A stretch of DNA of 64,000 bases, taken from Dialister sp. UBA7295 (lineage in GTDB: Bacteria > Bacillota > Negativicutes > Veillonellales > Dialisteraceae). The notes under the pieces were generated by a model. It had not been told where the DNA came from, made no database searches, and worked only from the letters and a program-made list of their open reading frames with translations. This document shows, in pieces, positions 8,331 to 16,768 of this stretch. Where the stretch lies: positions 10,072 through 74,071 of the forward strand of contig DKQZ01000032.1 in the NCBI GenBank assembly GCA_002471975.1, written 5' to 3'. Both the position numbers and the translations under genes were made by a program. Position 1 is the stretch's first letter, and every line of letters starts with the position of its first letter.

Positions 8331-8984
8331 TTAACGTTTATCCATTTTCTTGGCCAGATTGCTGCCGATGAGCTGAATAAGCTGGACCACGATGACCAGG
8401 ACTATGATGGTAGCAATCATTACATCGGCCTGGAAACGCTGATATCCATAGCGGATAGCCAGATCACCAAGGCCGCCGCCGCCGATGGTACCCGCCATGG
8501 CAGATGCGCCGATGAGGGATACGATGACTACGGTCAAACTTTCAATGATGGAAGGGAGAGCTTCCGGGATAAGGACTTTCCAGATGATCTGGAGAGGGGA
8601 AGCGCCCATGGATTCGGCAGCTTCAATGAGGCCCGACGGGATTTCACGGATGGAAGTTTCCACCATACGGGCCGTATAGGGGATGGCTGCCAGGGTCAAA
8701 GGAACTATGGCTGCCGTAGTCCCGATGGAAGTGCCTGCAATCAGCCGGGTAAATGGGATGATGGCAACCATGAGGATAATGAATGGAATGGAACGGACCA
8801 TATTGATGATAAATGCCAGAGGCTTATTAAGAACCGGGCAAGCAAGGATTCCGTCCTTTTCAGTGACTACGAGGAGGATACCGAGGGGGATGCCCACAAC
8901 AGCAGAAATCAGGGAGGAGAAGAACAGCATGTAAATAGTTTCTGCCAGGGACTTCAGAAGAAGATTAGTTATCACTGCGGACAT
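8331..8984 (-). CDS. metI: Methionine ABC transporter, permease
   Basis: A 217-residue integral membrane protein with about five transmembrane segments and the BPD-type ABC permease coupling segment (EAAESMGASPLQIIWKVLIP) near residue 140, the loop that docks on the ATPase. GGGGLGDLAIRYGYQRF near the C-terminus is typical of MetI. It forms the membrane channel of MetNIQ as a homodimer. The start overlaps the end of metN by 20 bases, which suggests translational coupling. The RBS GAGGTGATC lies inside the metN coding end. Confidence 0.95.
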   Translation of the reverse strand: MSAVITNLLLKSLAETIYMLFFSSLISAVVGIPLGILLVVTEKDGILACPVLNKPLAFIINMVRSIPFIILMVAIIPFTRLIAGTSIGTTAAIVPLTLAAIPYTARMVETSIREIPSGLIEAAESMGASPLQIIWKVLIPEALPSIIESLTVVIVSLIGASAMAGTIGGGGLGDLAIRYGYQRFQADVMIATIIVLVIVVQLIQLIGSNLAKKMDKR

Positions 8985-10002
8985 ATCCGATCACCTCGCT
9001 TGTAATTGGCAATTCTTTCAGATGATTAAGAGCATCATTCATATTTCCTTCATCACCGTCAATCATGATGATGAGCCGGCCGAAGGACACATTCTGAATA
9101 TAATCGATGGAACCGTAGAGGATGCTGACGTCCAGATTGTACTGTCGGATCAGGTTGGCAATGATCGGTTCATTGGCCACATCGCCCCGGAATTTGAGGG
9201 AGATGACAGTCTGGTCGGCATCGGACTTTTTCTCCGGAGTGATGTTCATGTGGGAAAGCTGTTCCGGTACGTCGGAGGACATGACGGAGCCCACGAATTT
9301 CTTCAGCGTTTCCGTCTGGGGGTTCGTGAAAAGATCGACCACGGAACCTTCTTCAATGATTTTCCCTTTTTCAATGACTGCCACCCGTTCAGCGATTTCC
9401 TTGATGACTTCCATCTGGTGAGTGATGAGGATAATCGTGATGCCCAGTTTCTTATTGATATCTCTCAGGAGGGAGAGTATGGATTTGACTGTTTCCGGGT
9501 CCAGGGCGCTGGTGGCTTCATCGGAAAGAAGGACGTCCGGGTTGGAAACAATGGCACGGGCGATGCCCACACGCTGTTTCTGTCCGCCGGAGAGCTGGGC
9601 AGGATATTTATTCTTATATTCCGTGAGTCCTACCACATCGAGAATGTCATCGATTCTCTTTTTCTGCTCCGCCTTCGGCACGCCGGAAAGTTCCAGGGGA
9701 AATGCCACATTTCCTGCCACGGTGCGGTTAGAAAGCAGATTGAAATGCTGGAAAATCATGCCGATTTTCTTTCTTTCTTCACGAAGCTGGCCTTTGGAGA
9801 GCTTCATCATATCTTTTCCATTGATGAGGACTTCGCCGGATGTCGGGGGTTCCAGCATATTGATGCAGCGGACCAGGGTCGATTTTCCGGCGCCCGACTG
9901 CCCGACGATACCGAAGATTTCACCGTCCTTAATGGTCAGGTTGATGTCGTCCAGTGCCTTGAAACTGCCATATAATTTCGTTATATGCTTTAATTCAATC
10001 AT
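8965..10002 (-). CDS. metN: Methionine ABC transporter, ATP-binding protein
   Basis: A 345-residue ABC ATPase. Walker A GQSGAGKST is near residue 34, the signature LSGGQKQR near 140, Walker B as VLLSDEATSALD near 160, with an H-loop (ITHQMEV). The C-terminal residues 265-345 form the NIL ligand-binding domain, which in MetN binds intracellular methionine and inhibits transport. It is the first gene of the minus-strand metNIQ operon, with AAGGAG 5 bases before the ATG. Both transcription (SAM-I riboswitch) and activity (NIL domain) are therefore set to stop uptake when methionine is plentiful. Confidence 0.96.
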   Translation of the reverse strand: MIELKHITKLYGSFKALDDINLTIKDGEIFGIVGQSGAGKSTLVRCINMLEPPTSGEVLINGKDMMKLSKGQLREERKKIGMIFQHFNLLSNRTVAGNVAFPLELSGVPKAEQKKRIDDILDVVGLTEYKNKYPAQLSGGQKQRVGIARAIVSNPDVLLSDEATSALDPETVKSILSLLRDINKKLGITIILITHQMEVIKEIAERVAVIEKGKIIEEGSVVDLFTNPQTETLKKFVGSVMSSDVPEQLSHMNITPEKKSDADQTVISLKFRGDVANEPIIANLIRQYNLDVSILYGSIDYIQNVSFGRLIIMIDGDEGNMNDALNHLKELPITSEVIGYVRSDN

Positions 10003-10020
10003 TGTGACTCCTTATAATAA

Positions 10021-10189
10021 AAAAACCTTCATGAAAGATGAAGGGGATTTTTGCATCATCTTTCGGATCAAATCCGCTGGAATTGGCACCGTTTCCTGAG
10101 AATGGTTGCCGTGGTTTCAAAGGGCCAGTCCCTCCGCCACTCATGATGAATCTGTATGAAGATGGACCGCACTTTGTGCGGTTGAAATT
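10021..10189 (-). promoter_or_regulatory. SAM-I (S-box) riboswitch with terminator, upstream of metNIQ
   Basis: Read on the minus strand, the leader contains the S-box core GGCGGAGGGACTGGCCC followed by TTTGAAACC and CGGCAACC (about 10137 down to 10105), then GGTGCCAATTCC, the conserved P3-P4 segment. The P1 strands are CATCAT and ATGATG. Downstream, CCTTCAT/ATGAAGG with a T7 run (about 10044-10019) is an intrinsic terminator just before the metN ribosome site. SAM binding is expected to favour the terminator. The order of conserved blocks leaves little doubt about the class. Confidence 0.95.
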
Positions 10190-10218
10190 ATAGTACTCTT
10201 AATAATTGATAATGTCAA
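10190..10218 (-). promoter_or_regulatory. Promoter of metNIQ
   Basis: On the minus strand TTGACA (10218-10213), 17 bases, TACTAT (10195-10190). It places the transcript start a few bases before the SAM-I leader. Confidence 0.85.
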
Positions 10219-10351
10219 TAGTAATTTTTTTAAAAGGCGACATTCTTTGCGGCTCCCTTAAAAATTTTGGAATTTATATGAGAAATATTATTTGCCACGG
10301 CGTCTTTTAAAATCTGTTTACCGGATTTTCCTGTTTCAGCACAACAACTCT

Positions 10352-10380
10352 TTGCACCATTTAGACGCTAATGCTATAAT
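10352..10380 (+). promoter_or_regulatory. Promoter of the yerC-like/mutase operon
   Basis: TTGCAC, 17 bases, TATAAT, with TGC directly before the -10 (extended -10). The leader to the ATG at 10441 is about 55 bases and has a small GC hairpin. The stretch 10219-10351 between this and the metN promoter is AT-rich, and I see nothing else in it. Confidence 0.8.
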
Positions 10381-10440
10381 ATACTAAAGAAAATGAGACC
10401 GTCCTGAAAGGGGCGGGATTCTTTCATAAAGGAGGTAAGT

Positions 10441-10746
10441 ATGAGCGTGAACCAGAGACTGATCAACCCATTGGCAGATAATCTCTTTGACGGCATCCTT
10501 CAGCTCAAGACAAGAGAGGAATGCTATGAATTTTTCGAAGACCTCTGCACCATCAACGAACTTCGCGACATGTCCCAGCGTCTGGAAGTGGCCAGAATGC
10601 TGGAGGCCGGCGAGAAATATGACCAGATTGAGAAGAAAACCGGTGCCAGCACCGCCACCATTTCCCGGGTGAAACGGTGCCTGAAATATGGCGCTGACGG
10701 CTATGCTACAGTGCTGAAAAGGCTGGCAGAGAAGGAGGAGAAATAA
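10441..10746 (+). CDS. TrpR-like YerC/YecD family DNA-binding protein
   Basis: A 101-residue protein matching the YerC/YecD family, small TrpR-fold helix-turn-helix proteins of Firmicutes. The HTH region runs from LRDMSQRLEVARML (about 37-50) to TGASTATISRVKRCL (about 67-81), with a tryptophan-repressor-like recognition helix. Its effector and targets are unknown in most species; no trp biosynthetic operon is attached here. AAAGGAGG precedes the ATG by 7 bases. The stop TAA shares its last base with the ATG of the mutase gene (TAATG), so the two are translationally coupled. Confidence 0.88.
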   Translation: MSVNQRLINPLADNLFDGILQLKTREECYEFFEDLCTINELRDMSQRLEVARMLEAGEKYDQIEKKTGASTATISRVKRCLKYGADGYATVLKRLAEKEEK

Positions 10747-12110
10747 TGGAGCCCCTCGAGCTTTCCCATGAAGGTTTCAAGGCCTATGATATCCGCGGCA
10801 TTGTGCCCACGGAGGTGAATGAAGAGCTTGCCTACCGGGTAGGCAGGGCTTATGCTTCCCTGTATCATCCGAAAACCATGTGTATCGGCTGCGATGTCCG
10901 TCCAAGTTCAGAAAGTATAAAAGCGGCTGCGGCCAAAGGACTCATGGATGGCGGAGCGGATGTCTATGATATAGGACTCTGCGGCACGGAAATGATGTAC
11001 TTCGGGACATTCTATTATGGCATGGATGGCGGGTTTATGATTACTGCCAGTCATAATCCTTCCGATTATAACGGCATCAAGATTGTCCGTCAGGAAGGCA
11101 TTCCGGTCAGTGCGGACACGGGGCTGAAGGATATCGAAAATCTTGCGTTCTCCGGAAATTTTGAGGATGCACTGGCGAAGGGAAGACTTTTTACAAAGGA
11201 AATACTGGATGATTATGTAGAAACAGTCCTTTCTTTCGTGGATACGGAGAAAATAAAGCCCTTCCATATCGTGGTGAATGGCGGTAATGGTTGTGCCAAT
11301 GTGGTTTTTGAAAAACTGAAAACCCGGCTGCCCTTTACATTTACGGAACTCAATATGGAGCCTGACGGGTCTTTCCCCCATGGCGTTCCCAATCCCATGC
11401 TGGAAGAATGCCGGAAGCCTCTTGTAGAAGAAGTGCTGAAAGAAAAAGCTGACCTTGGTATTGCCTGGGACGGCGATTTTGACCGCTGTTTCTTCATTGA
11501 TGAAAATGGTCATTTTGTGGAAGGCTACTACATGGTGGGCCTCCTTTCTGAATATTTCCTGAAGAGAAATCCGGGAGAGATCATCGTCCATGATCCCCGC
11601 GTCTTCTGGTGTACCGGGAAAATCTGCCATGACCTTGGCGGAAAGGGTGTGGAATCCAAGGGCGGTCATGCTTTTATGAAGGAGACCATGAGGAAAGTCA
11701 AAGCCATTTATGGCGCGGAAAATTCGGCTCATCACTTTTTCCGTGAATTTTCCTACTGCGATTCCGGCATGATTCCATGGCTCATTGTGACCCAGATCAT
11801 GAGTGAGAAGGGAAAGCATCTGGGCGAGCTCGTGGCGGCCATGGAAGAAGAATTCCCCTGCAGCGGGGAAATCAATCTCACAGTCAGTGACAGCAGTTAT
11901 GTCATTGAAAAAGTGAGGGAGAAATATGCAGAGTCTGCGGTCCATATCGACCTTACCGATGGCATAGGAGTGGAATTTGACAACTGGCGGTTCAACCTCC
12001 GCCCGTCCAACACGGAGCCCCTGATCCGTTTCAATATGGAAACGGAACATGACCGGCCGCTTCTGGAAGAAAAGAAAAACGAAGTTATCAATTTCATCAA
12101 ATCTTTGTGA
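10746..12110 (+). CDS. Phosphomannomutase / phosphoglucomutase
   Basis: A 454-residue alpha-D-phosphohexomutase of the ManB/AlgC type. The phosphoserine loop TASHNPSDYNG is near residue 99, the metal-binding loop DGDFDRC near 241, a sugar-binding GGHAFMK-type segment near 307 and the phosphate-binding loop RPSNTEP near 419. It interconverts hexose 6-phosphate and 1-phosphate and so feeds nucleotide-sugar synthesis for surface glycans. Man or Glc preference cannot be assigned. It is coupled to the yerC-like gene and followed by a terminator, making a two-gene unit. A link between the TrpR-like protein and sugar metabolism is suggested by the coupling only. Confidence 0.9.
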   Translation: MEPLELSHEGFKAYDIRGIVPTEVNEELAYRVGRAYASLYHPKTMCIGCDVRPSSESIKAAAAKGLMDGGADVYDIGLCGTEMMYFGTFYYGMDGGFMITASHNPSDYNGIKIVRQEGIPVSADTGLKDIENLAFSGNFEDALAKGRLFTKEILDDYVETVLSFVDTEKIKPFHIVVNGGNGCANVVFEKLKTRLPFTFTELNMEPDGSFPHGVPNPMLEECRKPLVEEVLKEKADLGIAWDGDFDRCFFIDENGHFVEGYYMVGLLSEYFLKRNPGEIIVHDPRVFWCTGKICHDLGGKGVESKGGHAFMKETMRKVKAIYGAENSAHHFFREFSYCDSGMIPWLIVTQIMSEKGKHLGELVAAMEEEFPCSGEINLTVSDSSYVIEKVREKYAESAVHIDLTDGIGVEFDNWRFNLRPSNTEPLIRFNMETEHDRPLLEEKKNEVINFIKSL

Positions 12111-12113
12111 TTG

Positions 12114-12143
12114 AAGCGCCGGGGGATGACCTCCGGCGCTTTT
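12114..12143 (+). terminator. Terminator after the mutase
   Basis: Stem AAGCGCCGG/CCGGCGCTT with a short GC-rich inner loop, followed by TTTTG. Confidence 0.85.
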
Positions 12144-12281
12144 GTGCGGGACGCAAATGCTATGGCGGCCTATAAATATAATCTTTAATATGGGCCCTTG
12201 AAAAAACGAATACAGGGTAGTCGGTCTATGGTAAAATAATATTAGCAGTTCCTGTAACATTTTCTGCAAAGGAGTATGACT

Positions 12282-13670
12282 ATGGAATATCGTATCGAGC
12301 ATGATTCCCTTGGTGAAGTGAAGGTACCGGCCAACCATATGTGGGGCGCCCAGACCCAGCGGTCTTTTGAAAATTTCAAAATCGGCAATCTGGAAATGCC
12401 CCGTGAAATCATCCGGGCTTTTGCCATTCTGAAGAAGAGCGCTGCTGCCGTCAATATGGAAGAGGGCGAGCTGGATCCGGACAAGGCAAAAGTCATTATG
12501 GAAGCCTGCGATGAAATCCTTGATGGCAAATGGCCCAATGAATTCCCGCTGAAAATTTACCAGACCGGTTCCGGTACCCAGAGCAATATGAATATGAACG
12601 AAGTAGTTGCTCATATTGCCAATGCAAAATTGGAAAAGGCAGGAAGCTCCAAACGGGTTCATCCGAATGACGACGTCAACCATGGCCAGTCCTCCAATGA
12701 TACATTCCCCACGGCTTCCCATGTAGCTGCCGTCCAGGTGCTTCATGAAAGACTGTATAAACAGCTGGATGAGCTGATTGCCACCCTTGATCAGAAGAGT
12801 GAAGATTTCATGCATATCGTCAAAATCGGCCGTACCCACTGCCAGGATGCCGTGCCCCTTACCCTGGGCCAGGAAATTTCCGGCTGGGCTGAAATGCTGA
12901 AGAAATCCAAAGCCATGATCCAGCAGGCAGAAACCCATCTCCATGGACTTGCCATTGGTGGGACTGCCGTTGGTACGGGTCTCAATGCGACGAAGGGTTT
13001 CGGCGAAAAAGTCGCTGCTGCCATCAGCAGAGAAACGGGAATCGACTTCTACTCCGAACCCAATAAATTCTATGCTTTGACCGGCCGTGACGATTTCGTA
13101 TTCTGTCATGGCGCTTTGGAAGCCCTGGCTACGGATGCCATGAAGATGGTGGATGATCTCCGCCTCCTCGCCGCAGGCCCCCGCGCAGGCCTTGGAGAAC
13201 TTTCCATTCCTGCCAATGAACCGGGATCTTCCATCATGCCGGGCAAGGTCAATCCGACCCAGTGTGAAGCGGTGACCATGGTGGCCTGCCGTGTCCATGG
13301 CAACCAGGCCTGCATTGCCCTCGCTTCTTCCCAGGGCCGTTTTGAACTGAACGTATATGCGCCAATCATTGCCCATTCCTTCATCCAGTCCGTACGCCTT
13401 CTGGGCGATGTGCTCCATTCCTTCGATATCCACTGCGCTGTAGGCATCGAACCGAACCTGGAACGGATCAATGAACTGGTCAATAAATCGCTCATGCTCG
13501 TTACCGCTCTTTCCCCACACATCGGCTATGAAAAATCTGCCACCATCGCCAAGACCGCTTTCAAGGACAAGAGCTCCCTCAAGGAAGCTGCTTTGAAGCT
13601 TGGCTATGTGACGGAAGAAGAATTCGATGCCTGGGTGGTACCGAAAGACATGACCAATGTAGACAGATAA
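12282..13670 (+). CDS. fumC: Class II fumarate hydratase
   Basis: A 462-residue member of the fumarase/aspartase superfamily. The signature GSSIMPGKVNP is near residue 315. TGSGTQSNMNMNEV near 97 and GRTHCQDA near 182 supply fumarase active-site residues. The first of these, plus the overall length, favours FumC over aspartase or argininosuccinate lyase. It hydrates fumarate to malate, in either a branched TCA pathway or reductive succinate formation. ATG 12282 is chosen: AAAGGAG (12268-12274) is 7 bases away, while the ATG at 12276 is only one base from it. It is monocistronic, ending at an unusually long terminator. Confidence 0.95.
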   Translation: MEYRIEHDSLGEVKVPANHMWGAQTQRSFENFKIGNLEMPREIIRAFAILKKSAAAVNMEEGELDPDKAKVIMEACDEILDGKWPNEFPLKIYQTGSGTQSNMNMNEVVAHIANAKLEKAGSSKRVHPNDDVNHGQSSNDTFPTASHVAAVQVLHERLYKQLDELIATLDQKSEDFMHIVKIGRTHCQDAVPLTLGQEISGWAEMLKKSKAMIQQAETHLHGLAIGGTAVGTGLNATKGFGEKVAAAISRETGIDFYSEPNKFYALTGRDDFVFCHGALEALATDAMKMVDDLRLLAAGPRAGLGELSIPANEPGSSIMPGKVNPTQCEAVTMVACRVHGNQACIALASSQGRFELNVYAPIIAHSFIQSVRLLGDVLHSFDIHCAVGIEPNLERINELVNKSLMLVTALSPHIGYEKSATIAKTAFKDKSSLKEAALKLGYVTEEEFDAWVVPKDMTNVDR

Positions 13671-13673
13671 ATA

Positions 13674-13731
13674 AAAGCAAATATAAAACAGGGTGGATCG
13701 AATCCATCCTGTTTTATATTTGCTTTTTGTT
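13674..13731 (+). terminator. Very long-stem terminator after fumC
   Basis: Left arm AAAAGCAAATATAAAACAGG continuing through TGGAT, right arm its complement: about 26 bp with a single G-T pair, a 3-4 base loop, then T-rich sequence. Much longer than other terminators in the window. Confidence 0.9.
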
Positions 13732-13989
13732 TCATGATGGGAAATAAAATATTTTATTTCATGTTTTACATTCCCTTTACAGAACCGGCCTTAACGGGTC
13801 CGGTTTTATTTTATATAATAAAAGAAACCTCACTCTTTGGTCATTATAAAGATATTTTATTTCCATTATGTTATATTTTCGTGAAGAAAAAATTGGTCCG
13901 TCCCCCATTTGACCCCGTTTTGTGCTAGAATAGTAGCGTTCACTTGTTATAAAATAGATAAGGTTATATTTTTATATACAGGAGGTTGT
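13732..13989. other. AT-rich intergenic region before the ribose operon, with palindrome and repeat
   Basis: No convincing gene. It holds a perfect 20-base palindrome (13741-13760), a hairpin AACCGG/CCGGTT (13783-13805) followed by a T-rich stretch, and a second copy of ATATTTTATTTC (13749-13760 and 13852-13863). These may be operator sites for the ribose operon. I could not settle on a -35/-10 pair; TATAAA at 13949 is one possible -10. The 64-codon frame at 13734-13928 has no ribosome site. Confidence 0.45.
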
Positions 13990-14880
13990 ATGGGTCATAT
14001 ATCTGTAATCGGCAGCTGCAATATGGACCTTACCGTGGAAGCGGACCGGAGACCCCTGGCCGGCGAAACCGTCATGGGGAAGAGACTCATTGTTTCTCCC
14101 GGAGGCAAGGGAGCCAATCAGGCCGTTGCCGCAGCCAGGCTGGGCGAAGAAGTATACATGATCGGCTGCGTGGGCAATGATGCCTATGGGAAAGGTATGC
14201 TGGAAGCTCTCCAAAACAGCGGGGTAAAGACTGACTACGTATCTGTACTGGATGATGTGAATACAGGGACTGCCCACATCATTCTGGCCGAGGGGGATAA
14301 CAGTATCATCGTTCTCAAGGGGGCCAATGACCGGGTAACGAGGAAAGTGGTGGATGACGCTTTTGAAATCATCCGCACTTCGGATCTGGTCATGCTGCAG
14401 CATGAGATTCCCCTGGATACCATTGGCTATATCATTGACCGCTGCTATGAGGAAAATGTGCCGGTCATGCTGAATCCTGCGCCCTATATGGACATCCCGT
14501 CTGACTGGATTTACAAAGTGACCTACATCACCCCCAATGAACACGAAGCGGCCCTCATGTTCCATGGCATGGACCGGGATGAAATCCTGAAATCCCATGC
14601 GGGCAAAGTCATCATGACCGTGGGAAGCGAAGGCGTGGTTTATGGGGAAGAAAATGAAATTGTTCATGTTCCCGGTTTTCATGTCCCTGTAGTCGATACG
14701 ACCGGTGCCGGAGATACATTTAATGGAGCTTTTGCGGCCGGACGCTGTGAGGGCCTTTCCATCCGGGAGGCCATTCGTTTTGCCAATGCGGCTGCAGCGC
14801 TCTCTGTCGGAAAGATTGGTGCCCAGGGGGGAATGCCCTGGCGTAAAGAAGTGGAGGAAATGCTTACATGCAGAAAGTAG
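13990..14880 (+). CDS. rbsK: Ribokinase
   Basis: A 296-residue PfkB-family sugar kinase. The substrate loop GGKGANQAVAAARLG is near residue 38 (PfkB signature 1) and DTTGAGDTFNGAF near 236 carries the anion hole and catalytic Asp (signature 2). NMDLTVEADRRPLAGET is typical of ribokinase. It phosphorylates D-ribose to ribose 5-phosphate after import. ATG 13990 lies 4 bases after GGAGG. Upstream in-frame codons back to 13909 lack a ribosome site. It is first in rbsK-rbsD-rbsA-rbsC-rbsB, and its end overlaps rbsD by 13 bases. Confidence 0.95.
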   Translation: MGHISVIGSCNMDLTVEADRRPLAGETVMGKRLIVSPGGKGANQAVAAARLGEEVYMIGCVGNDAYGKGMLEALQNSGVKTDYVSVLDDVNTGTAHIILAEGDNSIIVLKGANDRVTRKVVDDAFEIIRTSDLVMLQHEIPLDTIGYIIDRCYEENVPVMLNPAPYMDIPSDWIYKVTYITPNEHEAALMFHGMDRDEILKSHAGKVIMTVGSEGVVYGEENEIVHVPGFHVPVVDTTGAGDTFNGAFAAGRCEGLSIREAIRFANAAAALSVGKIGAQGGMPWRKEVEEMLTCRK

Positions 14881-15272
14881 GAATTCTGAACAGTCATATC
14901 GCCAAAGTGCTGGCAGACCTGGGCCATACAGACAAGATCTGCGTCGGAGATTGCGGTCTGCCGGTACCGGCAGGAGTACCGAAGATTGACCTTGCTCTCC
15001 GGTTCAGGGAGCCTCTTTTCATTGAAGTGGTCAAAGAGATGGCTAAATACATGCAGATCGAAAAAATCTATCTGGCGCCGGAAACAAAGGAAAAGAATCC
15101 GGCCCAGTGGAAGGCGTTGCAGGAAGTCTTCCCGGAAGACAAGGTGGAATGGGTCCTGCTGAAGGATCATGAAGAACTGAAAGCCCGGGAAAAGGACTGC
15201 AAAGCGGTGATCCGCACCGGTGAAGTCACTCCGTTTTCCAATATTATTCTCCAGTCCGGAGTCATCTTCTAA
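14868..15272 (+). CDS. rbsD: D-ribose pyranase
   Basis: A 134-residue RbsD/FucU-family protein. It starts MQKVGILNSHIAKVLADLGH, with the conserved catalytic His near residue 20, followed by the DCGLPVP segment. It converts the pyranose form of ribose, the form imported by RbsABC, to the furanose needed by ribokinase, so its coupling to rbsK (13-base overlap) makes sense. RbsD forms ring-shaped oligomers in known cases. The C-terminal TGEVTPFSNIILQSGV is conserved in the family. Confidence 0.95.
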   Translation: MQKVGILNSHIAKVLADLGHTDKICVGDCGLPVPAGVPKIDLALRFREPLFIEVVKEMAKYMQIEKIYLAPETKEKNPAQWKALQEVFPEDKVEWVLLKDHEELKAREKDCKAVIRTGEVTPFSNIILQSGVIF

Positions 15273-15284
15273 AGAGGAGTACTT

Positions 15285-16766
15285 ATGGATATAAATATGG
15301 TAGGGATCTGCAAGTCCTTCGGTACGAACAAAGTACTGGGCGGAGTCAATCTGCACATCCGTCCCGGTGAGGTTCATGCCCTCATGGGCGAAAACGGGGC
15401 CGGCAAATCCACGTTAATGAATATTCTGACCGGTATCCATAAAGCCGATGCCGGGACGATCATGGTGGATGGGAAAGAAGTGACCTTCCGCAACAATAAG
15501 GATGCGGAAGAACACGGCATCGCCTTTATTCATCAGGAACTGAACATCTGGCCGAACCTGACGGTACTGGAAAACCTTTTTCTTACCAATCAGCCCAAAA
15601 CAGGATTCGGCCTGATTGACTACAAAAAAATGCGAAAAATGGCAGAGGATAAATGCAAAGAAGTGGGCATCGATCTTCCGCTGGATGAAATTGCAGGCGA
15701 ATGCTCCGTGGGCCAGCAGCAGATGACTGAAATCACCCGAAGCCTCATGCTGGATGCGAAAACGGTCATCATGGATGAACCGACGGCAGCACTGACAGAA
15801 CGCGAAACGGACCGCCTTTTTGAAGTCATGAGGAAACTCAAGGCGAAAGGGGTCTCCATCATCTATATTTCCCACCGCATGGAAGAAGTATTTGCCAACT
15901 GCGATACCATTACGGTCATGCGCGATGGCCAGACCATCAGCTCCAGGCCCACGGAAGAAACGAATATGGACCAGATTGTAGGGGACATGGTCGGCCGTGT
16001 CATGAGTGAATACTATCCGGCCCGCACCAACGTGCCGGGAGACGAAGTCTTCCGGGTGGAACATTTCAACCAGCCCGGAGTTTTCAAAGATATCAGCTTC
16101 AATCTGCGCAAGGGGGAAATCCTGGGTGTGGCAGGGCTCATGGGCGCCGGCCGTACGGAAATCATGCGTGCCATCTTTGGCGTGGATCCTCATGAATCGG
16201 GCAAGCTGTATCTGGAAGGCAAAGAAATCACCATCAGGAATCCCCTCGATGCCATCCGTCATGATTTCGGTTTCATTACGGAAAACAGAAAGACCGAAGG
16301 ACTCATCCTTGATTTCTCTATTGAACGAAATATTGCCCTTCCCAGTGAGGAAAGACTGGCCAAAGGCCATGTAATCAATGATAAAGAGGAATTCAATTTC
16401 TCACAGGAATTGTCAAAACGGCTCGGCGTCAAGGCGCAGGATATCAATCTGGCTGCCAGCACCCTTTCCGGCGGGAACCAGCAGAAAGTGGTTATCGCCA
16501 AATGGGTGGGCATGAAGCCGAAGCTCCTGATTCTTGATGAGCCGACCCGGGGGATTGATATCGGGGCCAAGAAAGATATTTATGATCTGATGAATGAACT
16601 CACCGCCCGCGGCGTGTCCATCATCATGGTTTCGTCCGAGCTTCCCGAAGTCATCGGCATGAGCGACAGGATTCTTGTCATTCATGAAGGGAAAGTGGCA
16701 GGCATCGTGGAACATAAAGATGCCACCCAGACACGAATTATGACACTTGCAACCGGAGGAGAATAA
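15285..16766 (+). CDS. rbsA: Ribose ABC transporter, ATP-binding protein
   Basis: A 493-residue sugar importer ATPase with two fused nucleotide-binding domains. Domain 1 has Walker A GENGAGKST near residue 37, a degenerate signature (CSVGQQQM) near 143 and Walker B VIMDEPTAALT. Domain 2 has the degenerate Walker A GLMGAGRTEI near 286, typical of the RbsA/MglA family, signature LSGGNQQKV near 399 and LLILDEPTRGID. It energises ribose uptake through RbsC. Signature wear in one half is normal in this family. It starts 13 bases after rbsD behind AAAGAGGAG. Confidence 0.96.
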   Translation: MDINMVGICKSFGTNKVLGGVNLHIRPGEVHALMGENGAGKSTLMNILTGIHKADAGTIMVDGKEVTFRNNKDAEEHGIAFIHQELNIWPNLTVLENLFLTNQPKTGFGLIDYKKMRKMAEDKCKEVGIDLPLDEIAGECSVGQQQMTEITRSLMLDAKTVIMDEPTAALTERETDRLFEVMRKLKAKGVSIIYISHRMEEVFANCDTITVMRDGQTISSRPTEETNMDQIVGDMVGRVMSEYYPARTNVPGDEVFRVEHFNQPGVFKDISFNLRKGEILGVAGLMGAGRTEIMRAIFGVDPHESGKLYLEGKEITIRNPLDAIRHDFGFITENRKTEGLILDFSIERNIALPSEERLAKGHVINDKEEFNFSQELSKRLGVKAQDINLAASTLSGGNQQKVVIAKWVGMKPKLLILDEPTRGIDIGAKKDIYDLMNELTARGVSIIMVSSELPEVIGMSDRILVIHEGKVAGIVEHKDATQTRIMTLATGGE

Positions 16767-16768
16767 GC

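Noticed and set aside
10908..13520. 870-codon open frame on the minus strand over the mutase and fumC
   Set aside because: It lies antisense to two clearly conserved genes, crosses their intergenic terminator, and its translation is His/Phe-rich with no domain; it is a by-product of codon bias.
13734..13928. 64-codon frame before rbsK
   Set aside because: No ribosome site, spans palindromes and a hairpin, low-complexity hydrophobic translation.
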